Both the position numbers and the translations under genes were made by a program. Shown piece by piece: positions 1 to 7,600 of a DNA stretch of 64,000 nt. The notes beneath the pieces are model-generated. The model worked only from the letters and a program-made list of their open reading frames with translations. It had not been told where the DNA came from and did no database searches. How positions within the stretch are numbered: position 1 is the first letter of the stretch; the number at the start of each line of letters is the position of its first letter. Origin of the DNA: Nannocystis sp. (GTDB lineage Bacteria; Myxococcota_A; Polyangia; Nannocystales; Nannocystaceae); assembly GCA_016712315.1 (NCBI GenBank), contig JADJRG010000013.1, positions 2,392,001 through 2,456,000 of the forward strand. Reading direction: 5' to 3'.

Positions 1-1
1 G

Positions 2-247
2 CTGGTCGAGGCCGACTCGGCGACGGACACGTACTCGAACACGAACATCCTGCTGCCGGGGTGTAGCTCGCCGTGGGGGGTGAGCGTCGATAATGAGGGG
101 TATATCTGGGTCGTCGATAAGGGGAATAAGGCGTTTAAGGTCGACCCTGACACCTATGAGGTGAAGCTGGTCTTCGATAAGCTCATCAACCCGTACACGT
201 ACTCCGACATGACCGGACAGGGGCTACAGCTGGTGATCCCGCAGTAG
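2..247 (+). CDS. C-terminal end of a propeller-type lipoprotein (5' cut off)
   Basis: The frame is open from the window edge to TAG at 245-247 and gives 81 residues. The visible part contains SPWGVSVDNEGYIWVVDKG followed by KAFKVDPDTYEV, the pattern of a NHL/YVTN-like beta-propeller blade, and ends in an aromatic and Gln-rich tail. Similar blades occur in the lipoproteins at 34841-36328 and 52420-53583, so this is probably the end of another secreted or lipid-anchored propeller protein. The N-terminus, any signal peptide and the true length lie outside the window. No ligand or enzyme function can be assigned. Confidence 0.7.
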   Translation: MVEADSATDTYSNTNILLPGCSSPWGVSVDNEGYIWVVDKGNKAFKVDPDTYEVKLVFDKLINPYTYSDMTGQGLQLVIPQ

Positions 248-277
248 GACGCGCCGCGCGGCGAGCTGGGCGGCGCG

Positions 278-1186
278 CTAGGAGGTGAGCTCGTCGAGGT
301 TGAGGCCGAAGAGGCCCCGCACGACCGCGCGCAGCAGCTCGGCGACCTGCTGATAGCGCGGGGACTCGGCGAGCGGCTCGGGGATGACGAGGCGGCCGAC
401 GCACTCGCGGCCGATCTGCTCGGGGAAGAGCACCTCCAGCTCCTCGCCGCGCACCCCGGGGGCCATGGGGTGATCGGGGAGGAAGCCGATGCCGTGGCCG
501 GCGGCGACCATCGAGCGGAGGAGGTGGATATCGTCCGAGGCGAAGAATGGACGGACGGACACGCCGCCGCCGGACAATAAGGGCCAGCGGCGGCCGTCTT
601 CGCCGGGAGGGACCCAGGAGAGCAGGTCCTTGGCTTGGAGGTCCTCCACGGTCGCCGGGCGGCCGACTCGATCGAGGTAGGCGCGGCTGGCGAGCACGCG
701 CTCGGGGATCCGGCTGAGCACGAAGGTGCGGAAGGCGCCCGGTGGAATGTGAGGACCGATATACAAATAGATGTCGACGTCGGCGGGGAAGCTGAGGTGC
801 TGCTGAGAGGCGAAGTCGGCGCGGACGTGGACGCGGGGGAAGCGGCGGTAGAGCTCGCTCACGAAGCCCGCGACCCACTCCGGGGGCATGCCGACCGGCG
901 CGCGGATCCGCAGGTCTCCGGCGGGTTCGGCGGGTTGTCGGTGGAATTGGGCGAGGGCGCGGGCGTCGCGGAGGAGCTGGCGGGCTCCGGGCGCGAAGCC
1001 GAGGCCGGCTTCGGTGGGCAGGGCGCCGCGGTGGGTGCGGACCAATAATGTGACGCCGAGCTCGACCTCGAGGGCGTCGAGGCGCTCGCGCAGGGCCGCC
1101 CGCGAGATCTTGAGCGCGGCGGCGGCGCTGAGCAGAGAGCCGTGCTCGAGCACGGCGAGGAAGGCCCGGAGCTGGTCGAGATCCAC
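278..1186 (-). CDS. LysR-family transcriptional regulator
   Basis: This 302-residue protein has the LysR architecture and length. A winged helix-turn-helix fills residues 1-60 (MDLDQLRAFLAVLEHGSL start, then SAAAALKISRAALRERLDALE as the recognition region). A periplasmic-binding-protein-like effector domain follows from about residue 88 (LRIRAPVGMP) to 295. The start is a GTG. LysR regulators usually control a neighbouring or divergent gene, but here both neighbours run in parallel or converge, so the target is not evident. The Ser-for-Thr type substitutions in the effector pocket do not allow a ligand to be named. Confidence 0.9.
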   Translation of the reverse strand: MDLDQLRAFLAVLEHGSLLSAAAALKISRAALRERLDALEVELGVTLLVRTHRGALPTEAGLGFAPGARQLLRDARALAQFHRQPAEPAGDLRIRAPVGMPPEWVAGFVSELYRRFPRVHVRADFASQQHLSFPADVDIYLYIGPHIPPGAFRTFVLSRIPERVLASRAYLDRVGRPATVEDLQAKDLLSWVPPGEDGRRWPLLSGGGVSVRPFFASDDIHLLRSMVAAGHGIGFLPDHPMAPGVRGEELEVLFPEQIGRECVGRLVIPEPLAESPRYQQVAELLRAVVRGLFGLNLDELTS

Positions 1187-1245
1187 GATTTTTTGAGGGT
1201 ACCCGAATTAGGGCGTCATCTGTAGACCCCGCCGAGAAGGCGCGG

Positions 1246-2004
1246 CTACTGCGGGCCGATGGGGTGGATCTGGCCGCGGAGGTCGCCGAAGTAGGTCTGC
1301 GAGGTGGTGTGCAGGTTAAAATAGAGCTCGCGCTCGAGGGCGAGCTGGGCGACGCCGGCGACGGTGGAGACCTTGGTGGGTTTGAGGCCGCTGAGGGAGG
1401 GGCTGGGGATGACGCAGCCGGCGGTGAAGGCGGCGATGAGGCCGTGGCCGTGCTCGGCGGTGCCGACGATGTGTTCGTTACGGATCTCGACGGAGAGGTG
1501 GCCGTCAGCGAGCTCGGCCTTGAGATCGGTGGCGAGGGAGAGGTCGATGAGGATCGGGCCGAGGATCCCGGGCTTGCCGCAGTGGATGTGGAACATGTTG
1601 ACGGTGCGAGCGTCGACGCCCTCGATCTTGACGTCGATGTAGAGGCGGCTGAGGTCCTTCGAGAAGCGGAGCTGGCCGTGGCCGCGGTGGCCGGCCGCGT
1701 CGCGCTGGGCGCGGGTGAGCGAGGGGGTGGTCGAGCGGAACATCTGCGGCACACCTTGCGGGGTGTTGGACTCTTCGTCGGGCTCCTGGTGAGGGCTGAG
1801 GTAGGCCTCTAAGGTCATGCCGACGTCGACGCCGCGCGAAGGATCGAGCGTCGCGGCGGGCGGCGGGGTGGCGCTGTAGCTGGCGCCGAGGTTGGGGGCG
1901 GCGACGGCGGCGTGGGCGGCGTGCATGGGCTCGCTGGCGGCGTCGGCGGGCTTGCAGGCGAGCAGGGCGGCCGGGATGAGGACGCGGAGGGCGGTGTGGC
2001 GCAT
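1246..2004 (-). CDS. Exported CHRD-domain protein
   Basis: This 252-residue protein begins with a signal sequence that ends near a cysteine (LIPAALLACKPADA), so it is probably a lipoprotein. The C-terminal half reads as a CHRD domain: SRLYIDVKIEGV, NMFHIHCGKPG, then YFNLHTTSQTYFGDLRGQIHP, which matches the N-x-H-T...G-x-x-R-G-Q-I signature of that family. CHRD domains occur in chordin and in many bacterial exported proteins of unknown role. An AGGAGA Shine-Dalgarno sequence 7 nt before the ATG supports the start. The ligand is unknown; the His/Cys pair in HIHCG could bind metal (inference). Confidence 0.8.
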   Translation of the reverse strand: MRHTALRVLIPAALLACKPADAASEPMHAAHAAVAAPNLGASYSATPPPAATLDPSRGVDVGMTLEAYLSPHQEPDEESNTPQGVPQMFRSTTPSLTRAQRDAAGHRGHGQLRFSKDLSRLYIDVKIEGVDARTVNMFHIHCGKPGILGPILIDLSLATDLKAELADGHLSVEIRNEHIVGTAEHGHGLIAAFTAGCVIPSPSLSGLKPTKVSTVAGVAQLALERELYFNLHTTSQTYFGDLRGQIHPIGPQ

Positions 2005-2121
2005 GGTCGATCTCCTGTTGTGGACAGGATCCAGGCTGCCACGGCGCAGGGGCGGCGGGGTGGCGTTTGGCCTCCACCCGATGGTCGGTGCTCCGACAGC
2101 TCGCGCAGATGCGCGCGCCGG

Positions 2122-2757
2122 CTACTCGAGCTCGATGGTGTACTTGACGACCATGTGCTGGCCGTTGAAGCGGGGGAAGGCGTGCTGGAAGACGGCCATG
2201 CGGGCGCAGGGGATGATGCCAAAGACGGTGAGGGGCTCGGCGGCGGTGATGCTGACGCTCTCGACCGAGCCGTTGCCGAGCAGGCGGAAGGAGATCTTCA
2301 TCTCGCCGCCGCCGAGGTGGCCGCCGCTGTAGCAGGCGGCGACGCCCATGCACTTGTTGATCTCGTACTCAATCTTACGCATCTCGGCCATGAGCACGTC
2401 GTCGCGCAGCTTCTCGGCGCCGGCGTTCATGTCGAGGACCATGGTCTTGTTGGGGTCGAGCTCGCTGATCCCAGAGTCGTCGACGGGGGCGAATTTTGGC
2501 AGCTTCTTGGGGTCGCGGTCGCAGCTCCCCCAGTTGTCGATCGCCGGCAACATGTCAGGCGCGGGCTCGTCGCTGTAGCTGTTGCCGCCGCAGATGTCTT
2601 GCGAGTAGTCGACGACGCACTGGCTGCCGTCACAGCGGGTCCCCTTGCCGCAGGCGCCGGCGCACTCGCCGGGGGTCGCGCTGCTCTTGGAGGTGCGGCA
2701 CGCAGGGCTGACGAGGGCAGCGATCGAGAGCGCCAAGAAGAGTGCACCGCTTCGCAT
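2122..2757 (-). CDS. Cys-rich lipoprotein with AgmX/PglI-like C-terminal domain
   Basis: This 211-residue protein has a signal peptide with lipobox-like VSPAC near residue 19. A Cys-rich stretch follows (GECAGACGKGTRCDGSQC), then a helical linker. The C-terminal domain of about 70 residues (EMKISFRLLGNGSVESVSI, then FGIIPCARMAVFQHAFPRF, then VVKYTIELE) resembles the TonB-like AgmX/PglI C-terminal domain common in myxobacteria, which has an 'increment from start to end via a Cys...FP' layout. Family membership is by pattern only. A TACTCT hexamer lies 8 nt before the ATG, so the transcript may be leaderless. It is probably an outer-membrane or periplasmic protein of unknown role. Confidence 0.7.
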   Translation of the reverse strand: MRSGALFLALSIAALVSPACRTSKSSATPGECAGACGKGTRCDGSQCVVDYSQDICGGNSYSDEPAPDMLPAIDNWGSCDRDPKKLPKFAPVDDSGISELDPNKTMVLDMNAGAEKLRDDVLMAEMRKIEYEINKCMGVAACYSGGHLGGGEMKISFRLLGNGSVESVSITAAEPLTVFGIIPCARMAVFQHAFPRFNGQHMVVKYTIELE

Positions 2758-2765
2758 AGGTCACG

Positions 2766-2771
2766 AGAGTA
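2766..2771 (-). promoter_or_regulatory. -10 hexamer TACTCT before the AgmX-like lipoprotein gene
   Basis: On the minus strand it ends 8 nt before the ATG at 2757; no ribosome-binding sequence is visible between them. Confidence 0.4.
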
Positions 2772-2881
2772 GCAACATCGTCACGCCGCTGGAGCCGCGA
2801 TCGAAGGCGCGTTGACGCGCTCTGAGGGGCGTAGCGGCGCGCCTGCGCGAGGATCCCCGGCGATCGAGCGCGCTTGTGGGC

Positions 2882-4123
2882 TCACGCGATCCGCGTGCGA
2901 AGACTGGTAGGCAGGGCGGCGATCGCCTGCGCGAGCTCCTGCGCCTTTGGATCGGCCGCGGCGAGCGGGATGTCCACCAAGAGCAGGCCGACGTCCTCGA
3001 GGGTGCCGAGGTTCTGGCCGACGACGTTGACCTCAGACTCGGCGACGACGCGGTTGATCGCCGACAAGACGCCAGGGACGTTGCGGTGGATGTTGATGAT
3101 CCTACAACCTCCGTCGCGCCGCGGCGGGGCGTCGATGATCGGCAGGTTGACCGAGCTGGTGGTCACGCCGCCGCTGAGGAAGCCGAGCAGGGCGAGCGCG
3201 ACCTCGCGGCCGATGCTGGCCTGCGCCTCCTCCGTGCTGCCGCCGATGTGCGGGGTCAAGATCACCGAGTCGAGGCCGCGCAGCTCGCTGACGAAGGGGT
3301 CGCCGACGCGGGCGGGCTCGACCGGGAAGACGTCGAGCGCGGCGCCCGCGACGTGGCCGCTCTCCAAGGCGCCTCGCAGCGCAGGGATGTCGACGACGAG
3401 GCCGCGGGAGGCGTTGATCAGGTAGGCGCCGCTGCGCAGCGCGGCGAGCTCGGCGGCGCCGATCATGCCGCGGGTGGCCTCGGTGTCGGGCACGTGCAAG
3501 GTGACGACGTCGCTGAGGGCGAGCAGCTCGAAGAGGCCGTCGGCGGGGCGCGCGTTGCCGAGGGGGAGCTTGGGCACGATGTCGTGGTAGAGCACGCTCA
3601 TGCCGAGCGCCTCGGCGAGCACGCTGAGCTGGCTGCCGATGTGGCCGTAGCCGACGATGCCGAGGGTCTTGCCGCGGACCTCGTGGCTGCCGACGGCGCT
3701 CTTGTTCCACTCGCCGCGGTGGCAGCCGACGCTGCGCTGGAAGACCTGACGGACGAGCATGATGATCTCGCCGAGCACCAGCTCGGCGACCGAGCGGGTG
3801 TTGCTGAACGGGGCGTTGAAGGCGGCGACGCCGGCGCTGCGGGCGGCGGCGAGCTCGATCTGATCGGTGCCGATACAAAAAGCGCCGACCGCGAGCAGGC
3901 GCGGTACGGCCTGGAAGACGGCGGCGCGGACGCGGGTCTTGCTGCGGATCCCGAGGATCAGGGGGCCGTCGCCGGGGAGCGCGCGTAGGGCCTCGATCAG
4001 CGCGGCCTCGGCGAGCCCTCCCGCGTGCGTGTGCACGTCGATGTCGGCGCGTCGTAGCTCCTCGTGCGCAGACGCGTGGATGTTCTCGAGCAAGAGGGCT
4101 TGGGAGCGTGGCACGGCGCGCAC
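2882..4123 (-). CDS. serA: D-3-phosphoglycerate dehydrogenase
   Basis: Catalyses NAD-dependent oxidation of 3-phosphoglycerate to 3-phosphohydroxypyruvate, the first step of serine synthesis. Family hallmarks are strung along the protein: CIGTDQIELAAARSAGVAAFNAPFSNTRSVAELV, the Rossmann loop GIVGYGHIGSQL, INASRGLVVDIPAL with the substrate Arg, DVFPVEP, and TPHIGGSTEEAQ with the catalytic His. A C-terminal ACT domain (IINIHRNVPGVLSAINRVVAE) gives feedback regulation in this type. The length of 413 residues fits the E. coli-type enzyme. The frame is open to an ATG at 4183, but that would overlap the divergent methyltransferase start at 4170. GTG at 4123 gives a family-length N-terminus and is preferred. 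Confidence 0.93.
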   Translation of the reverse strand: MRAVPRSQALLLENIHASAHEELRRADIDVHTHAGGLAEAALIEALRALPGDGPLILGIRSKTRVRAAVFQAVPRLLAVGAFCIGTDQIELAAARSAGVAAFNAPFSNTRSVAELVLGEIIMLVRQVFQRSVGCHRGEWNKSAVGSHEVRGKTLGIVGYGHIGSQLSVLAEALGMSVLYHDIVPKLPLGNARPADGLFELLALSDVVTLHVPDTEATRGMIGAAELAALRSGAYLINASRGLVVDIPALRGALESGHVAGAALDVFPVEPARVGDPFVSELRGLDSVILTPHIGGSTEEAQASIGREVALALLGFLSGGVTTSSVNLPIIDAPPRRDGGCRIINIHRNVPGVLSAINRVVAESEVNVVGQNLGTLEDVGLLLVDIPLAAADPKAQELAQAIAALPTSLRTRIA

Positions 4124-4169
4124 TATGCCGCAGCGGCCGCGCAGCGTCACGGTCTGGTACAAGGGCGCT

Positions 4170-5372
4170 ATGGCGCTCACCAAGGGTCACCTCGCTCGCC
4201 TCCGCCGCGCGCTCCGCCCGCACCTGGACGGCGGCTGGGAGCGCGCGGTCTTCTCGACGCCCGAGCGCGACGGTGCGCGGGAGGAGAAGGTGGCTGAAGG
4301 GCCAGGTTCAGGCGGCGCGGATGAGGCGGCGATCGCCGGGCTGCTGGCGGCGGCTGAGGCGGCGGCGCAGGCGGGGTTTTTTAAGCAGACGCTGGTGCTC
4401 GACGCGCGCCGGCGGGTGCAGGTGGACGCGCGCCACGGGCGCGCGCTGCAGCGCTCGCTCGACGAGGCGACCGCGCTGAAGGTGATGGGCGGCAAGGAGC
4501 GGGCGCTGCGGCCTGATCTCAGCGAGGGGCTGCTGCGCGCGATCGGCATCATGAACGCGGACGGGACGATCTCGGCGCGTCACGCCCGTAAGTACAAGCA
4601 GATCTCGCACCTCTCGGAGCTGTGCCGGCCGACCTGTGACCGGCTGCTGCGGGCGGAGCCGGGGCGGCCGCTGCGGATCCTCGACCTGGCGTGCGGCAAC
4701 GCGTACCTGTCGTTCGTCCTCGCGGAGTCGCTGCGGCTGCGCGGGGCGGCGTTTCGCCTGCACGGCGTCGACGTGCGCGAGGACGTGGTGAGCCGCAGCC
4801 GCGAGCGCGCGGCGGCGCTGGGGATCGAGGGGCTGTCGTTCGCGGTGGCGACGATCGCGGCGGCCGAGGCGGAGGCGGCCGCGGCGCTGGGCGGGCCGCC
4901 CGATCTGGTGGTGGCGCTGCACGCCTGCGACACGGCGACCGATGAGGCGCTGGCGCTGGCGATCACGCGCGGGGCGCCGGCGATCCTCTGTGTGCCTTGC
5001 TGTCAGCATGAGCTGGCGGGGCAGCTCGCGGCGAGCCGGGCGGCGGCGGAGAGGGCGGCGCCGCTGCCGGCGATCGCCGAGCACGGGCTGCTGCGCGGCG
5101 GATACGCGGATCTGCTGACGGACGGGCTGCGCGTCGATCTGCTCGACGCGTGCGGCTACGCGGTCGACCTGGTGGAGTTCGTCGGCAGCGAGCACACCGC
5201 AAAAAACCTGCTGATCCGGGCGCATCGGCGGCACCCGGCGGCGGCGGTGAGCCCAGAGCGCTGGCGCTTGGCGGCGATCGCGGCGCGCTGTGAGGCGCTC
5301 GGGGTGTCGCCGCGGCTGCTGCGCGGGCTGCAGGCCGCCGCGGCCGCCGCGGCGCCGTCGCTGTCGGCGTAG
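4170..5372 (+). CDS. Class I SAM-dependent methyltransferase (Methyltransf_32/GSTCD-like)
   Basis: This 400-residue protein has an N-terminal helical region and a class I methyltransferase core. Motif I is ILDLACGNAYLSFVLAE, followed by GVDVREDVV at strand 2. Strand 4 is VVALHACDTATDEALALAI, and CVPCCQHEL follows. The H-A-C-D-T plus C-C-Q-H-E-L pair is typical of the GSTCD/Methyltransf_32-like enzymes, whose substrate is poorly defined (RNA has been proposed for relatives). The ATG at 4170 begins the conserved reading; the open frame extends upstream into serA and that part is rejected. It is divergent from serA, with a 46-nt gap between the chosen starts. Confidence 0.8.
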   Translation: MALTKGHLARLRRALRPHLDGGWERAVFSTPERDGAREEKVAEGPGSGGADEAAIAGLLAAAEAAAQAGFFKQTLVLDARRRVQVDARHGRALQRSLDEATALKVMGGKERALRPDLSEGLLRAIGIMNADGTISARHARKYKQISHLSELCRPTCDRLLRAEPGRPLRILDLACGNAYLSFVLAESLRLRGAAFRLHGVDVREDVVSRSRERAAALGIEGLSFAVATIAAAEAEAAAALGGPPDLVVALHACDTATDEALALAITRGAPAILCVPCCQHELAGQLAASRAAAERAAPLPAIAEHGLLRGGYADLLTDGLRVDLLDACGYAVDLVEFVGSEHTAKNLLIRAHRRHPAAAVSPERWRLAAIAARCEALGVSPRLLRGLQAAAAAAAPSLSA

Positions 5373-5433
5373 CGCGCCGCGTCGAGTGCTGCGCGGGCTC
5401 TGTTCTTCGAAGCGAGAGAAGGAGAAAGAGGGG

Positions 5434-6774
5434 CTAGTCCTCGGCGAGGAGATCGTCGATGGTGGCGCCGAAGGTCGGGGGCCTCGGGGTGACGCTGCGG
5501 CGGTGGTGGAGCAGCAGCTCACGGTTGTCGGTGACGGCGACGCTGAGCAGCTCGAGCGCGCCGATCCGGTCCTCGGGGGTGAAGGGGGGCGCCTCGACGC
5601 GCTCCATGGACAGTTTATCTGGCTCATAGGCCATGTGCTCGGCGGCGGTGTCGAGCAGGGTGTAGTCGTCGCCGCGGCGGAGCTCGAGGGTGACGGTGCC
5701 GCTGACCGCGGGCGCGACCCAGCGGGTGAGCGCGTCCTTTAAAAGCAGGCCCTCAGGGTCGAACCAGCGGCCCTCATAAAGAAGGCGGCCGAGGCGGCGG
5801 CCGAGGGTGAAGTAGAGGTCGAGGGTGGCCTCGTTGTGGATGGCGCTGAGCAGGCGCTCGTAGACGAGGTGCAGGAGGGCCATGCCGGGGGCCTCGTAGA
5901 TGCCGCGGCTCTTGGCGTCGATGACGCGGTTCTCGATCTGGTCGCTCATGCCGAGGCCGTGGCGGCCGCCGATCCGGTTGCACTCGAGGAAGAGCTCCAG
6001 CGCGGAGGGGTAGCGGCCGCCGTTGATCGCGACCGGCAGGCCGCGCTCGAAGGTGACGCTGAGCTCCTCGGGCGCGATCTCGTGGTCCTGGCGCCAAGGG
6101 GCGGCGCCCATGATCGGCGCGACGATCCGCATGCCGCGGTCGAGGCGCTCGAGGTCCTTAGCCTCGTGGGTGGCGCCGAGCACGTTGGCGTCGGTCGAGT
6201 AGGCCTTCTCGACGCCCATCTTGTAGGGCAGGCCGAGGGCGCCCAGGTACTCGCTCATCTGCCGGCGGCCGCCGAAGGCGTCGACGAAGGCGGGGTCGAG
6301 CCATGGTTTGTAGATCTTCAGGCTGGGATCGACGAGCACGCCGTAGCGGTAGAAGCGCTGGATGTCGTTGCCCTTGTGGGTGGAGCCGTCGCTGAAGACG
6401 TGCACGTCGGCGCCGCGCATGGCCTTGACGATCGCGGTGGTGGTGACGGCGCGGCCGAGCGGGGTGGTGTTGAAGTACTTCTTGCCGCCGCTGCTGAGGT
6501 GGAAGGCGCCGCACTGGATCGCGACGAGGCCCTCGCGCACCAGCGCTTCGCGGCAGTCGATCACGCAGGCGTCGGCGGCGCCGTGGGTGAGCGCGACCGG
6601 CGGGATCTCGGCGACGTCCTTCTCGTCGGGCTGGGCGAGGTCGGCGGTGTAGCAGTAGACCTCGAGCCCTCGGCGGCTCATCCACGCGACCGCGGCGCGG
6701 GTGTCGAGGCCGCCCGAGAAGGCGAGGCCGATCCGGGTGCCGGCGGGGGGGAGTTGGCGGAAGATGCGGCTCAT
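5434..6774 (-). CDS. argG: Argininosuccinate synthase
   Basis: Condenses citrulline and aspartate with ATP to argininosuccinate in arginine synthesis. The protein is of the longer E. coli-like type. After the MSRIFRQLPP start comes the PP-loop AFSGGLDTRAAVAWM, then YTADLAQPDEKDV, IQCGAFH, YFNTTPLGRAVT, GDGST-like SDGSTHKGNDIQRFYRYG, EKAYSTDANVLGATHEAKDLE, NRIGGRHGLGMSDQIENR and EAPGMALLH. The length of 446 residues matches E. coli ArgG (447). The ATG at 6774 is preferred over one six codons earlier because it aligns with the family N-terminus. No other arg gene is next to it. Confidence 0.95.
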   Translation of the reverse strand: MSRIFRQLPPAGTRIGLAFSGGLDTRAAVAWMSRRGLEVYCYTADLAQPDEKDVAEIPPVALTHGAADACVIDCREALVREGLVAIQCGAFHLSSGGKKYFNTTPLGRAVTTTAIVKAMRGADVHVFSDGSTHKGNDIQRFYRYGVLVDPSLKIYKPWLDPAFVDAFGGRRQMSEYLGALGLPYKMGVEKAYSTDANVLGATHEAKDLERLDRGMRIVAPIMGAAPWRQDHEIAPEELSVTFERGLPVAINGGRYPSALELFLECNRIGGRHGLGMSDQIENRVIDAKSRGIYEAPGMALLHLVYERLLSAIHNEATLDLYFTLGRRLGRLLYEGRWFDPEGLLLKDALTRWVAPAVSGTVTLELRRGDDYTLLDTAAEHMAYEPDKLSMERVEAPPFTPEDRIGALELLSVAVTDNRELLLHHRRSVTPRPPTFGATIDDLLAED

Positions 6775-6902
6775 CGGCAGCGCAGATATCACGCCGCCGG
6801 GCGCCGCGAAATAGCCGGCGAGCCGCGGCTCCTTTCTATGAGGGAGGTCGCGGCCGGCGGGCGAGGCTGGGATCCGTCAGGACCCGGCGGGTGAGGGCGC
6901 GC

Positions 6903-7412
6903 TCACTGAGCGTTCGTCTCGATGATGAACTCGACGCGGCGGTTCTTGGCGTGGCACTCGTCGGTGTCCTCTGTGCAGAGGTTTTGGGTCTTGCCCTTGC
7001 CGACGGCGTCGATCTGCTGGGTGGCGCCGCGCTCCTTGAGGGCCTTCATGACGGCGTTGGCGCGGCGATCGGAGAGCTTCATGTTGTAGTCCGCGTCGCC
7101 CTCGGCGTCGGTGTGGCCGATGACGTGCAGCTTGACGATCTCGGGGTGGTTCTTGAGGAGCTGAGTGATGTGATCGAGCAGGTCAAAGGAGTCTTCGAGG
7201 ATCTCGTCCTTGTCGAAGGCAAAGTTGATGTGGCGGTCGATCACGAGGTGGTCGCCCTCGATCCGAACGTCTTCGGGATCCGCGACGGGCTCGCCGACGA
7301 CCGGCTGCGGCGCGGGCTCCTCGACGGGCGGGGCCGGCGGGGGCGCGGGCTTGCTGCAGCCGAGCGCGAAGGCGCCGAGGAGGAGGAGGAGGGACAAGGA
7401 GCGGTGCTTCAT
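6903..7412 (-). CDS. OmpA/Pal-family lipoprotein
   Basis: This 169-residue protein has a signal peptide and lipobox GAFALGC at residue 19, a Pro/Glu-rich linker (residues 22-50), then a complete OmpA-like peptidoglycan-binding domain. The domain motifs are INFAFDKDEILEDS, LHVIGHTDAEGDADYN, LSDRRANAVMKAL and CHAKNRRVEFII, with the conserved Asp and Arg that contact diaminopimelate. The layout matches Pal-like lipoproteins that tether the outer membrane to peptidoglycan. CTEDTDECHAKN contains two cysteines that may form a disulfide. It lies alone, so assignment as the Tol-Pal member rather than another OmpA-like lipoprotein is open. Confidence 0.9.
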   Translation of the reverse strand: MKHRSLSLLLLLGAFALGCSKPAPPPAPPVEEPAPQPVVGEPVADPEDVRIEGDHLVIDRHINFAFDKDEILEDSFDLLDHITQLLKNHPEIVKLHVIGHTDAEGDADYNMKLSDRRANAVMKALKERGATQQIDAVGKGKTQNLCTEDTDECHAKNRRVEFIIETNAQ

Positions 7413-7553
7413 GGGTGCGTGAACCTTTGTGGGTGGTGCGTGCCCGGCCTAGGCGCTCGGCTCGCCGGGTGGCGGCGGAGCTGCGGGCTCGGTGGCTGTA
7501 GAGCGCCCTTTTCTCATCGGCGCAGGCCCTGGGCAAGGAATTGGGGAAAATTT

Positions 7554-7582
7554 GTTGAATCTACGACTAAATGTGAGGTCAA
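7554..7582 (-). promoter_or_regulatory. Possible promoter for the OmpA-like lipoprotein
   Basis: On the minus strand TTGACC (7577-7582) and TTCAAC (7554-7559) are 17 nt apart inside an AT-rich patch that stands out from its surroundings. The predicted transcript would have a 5' leader of roughly 135 nt before the ATG at 7412. The -10 box is weak, so this is tentative. Confidence 0.3.
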
Positions 7583-7600
7583 CAGAGCACTGTCGGCGGC

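Noticed and set aside
2920..2930. GCGATCGC as a highly iterated palindrome
   Set aside because: It is frequent here, but most copies follow from common Ile-Ala and Ala-Ile codon pairs (ATC GCG), so no selection on the DNA needs to be assumed.
3867..4169. Upstream extension of the methyltransferase gene
   Set aside because: It lies antisense to conserved serA sequence; the ATG at 4170 fits better.
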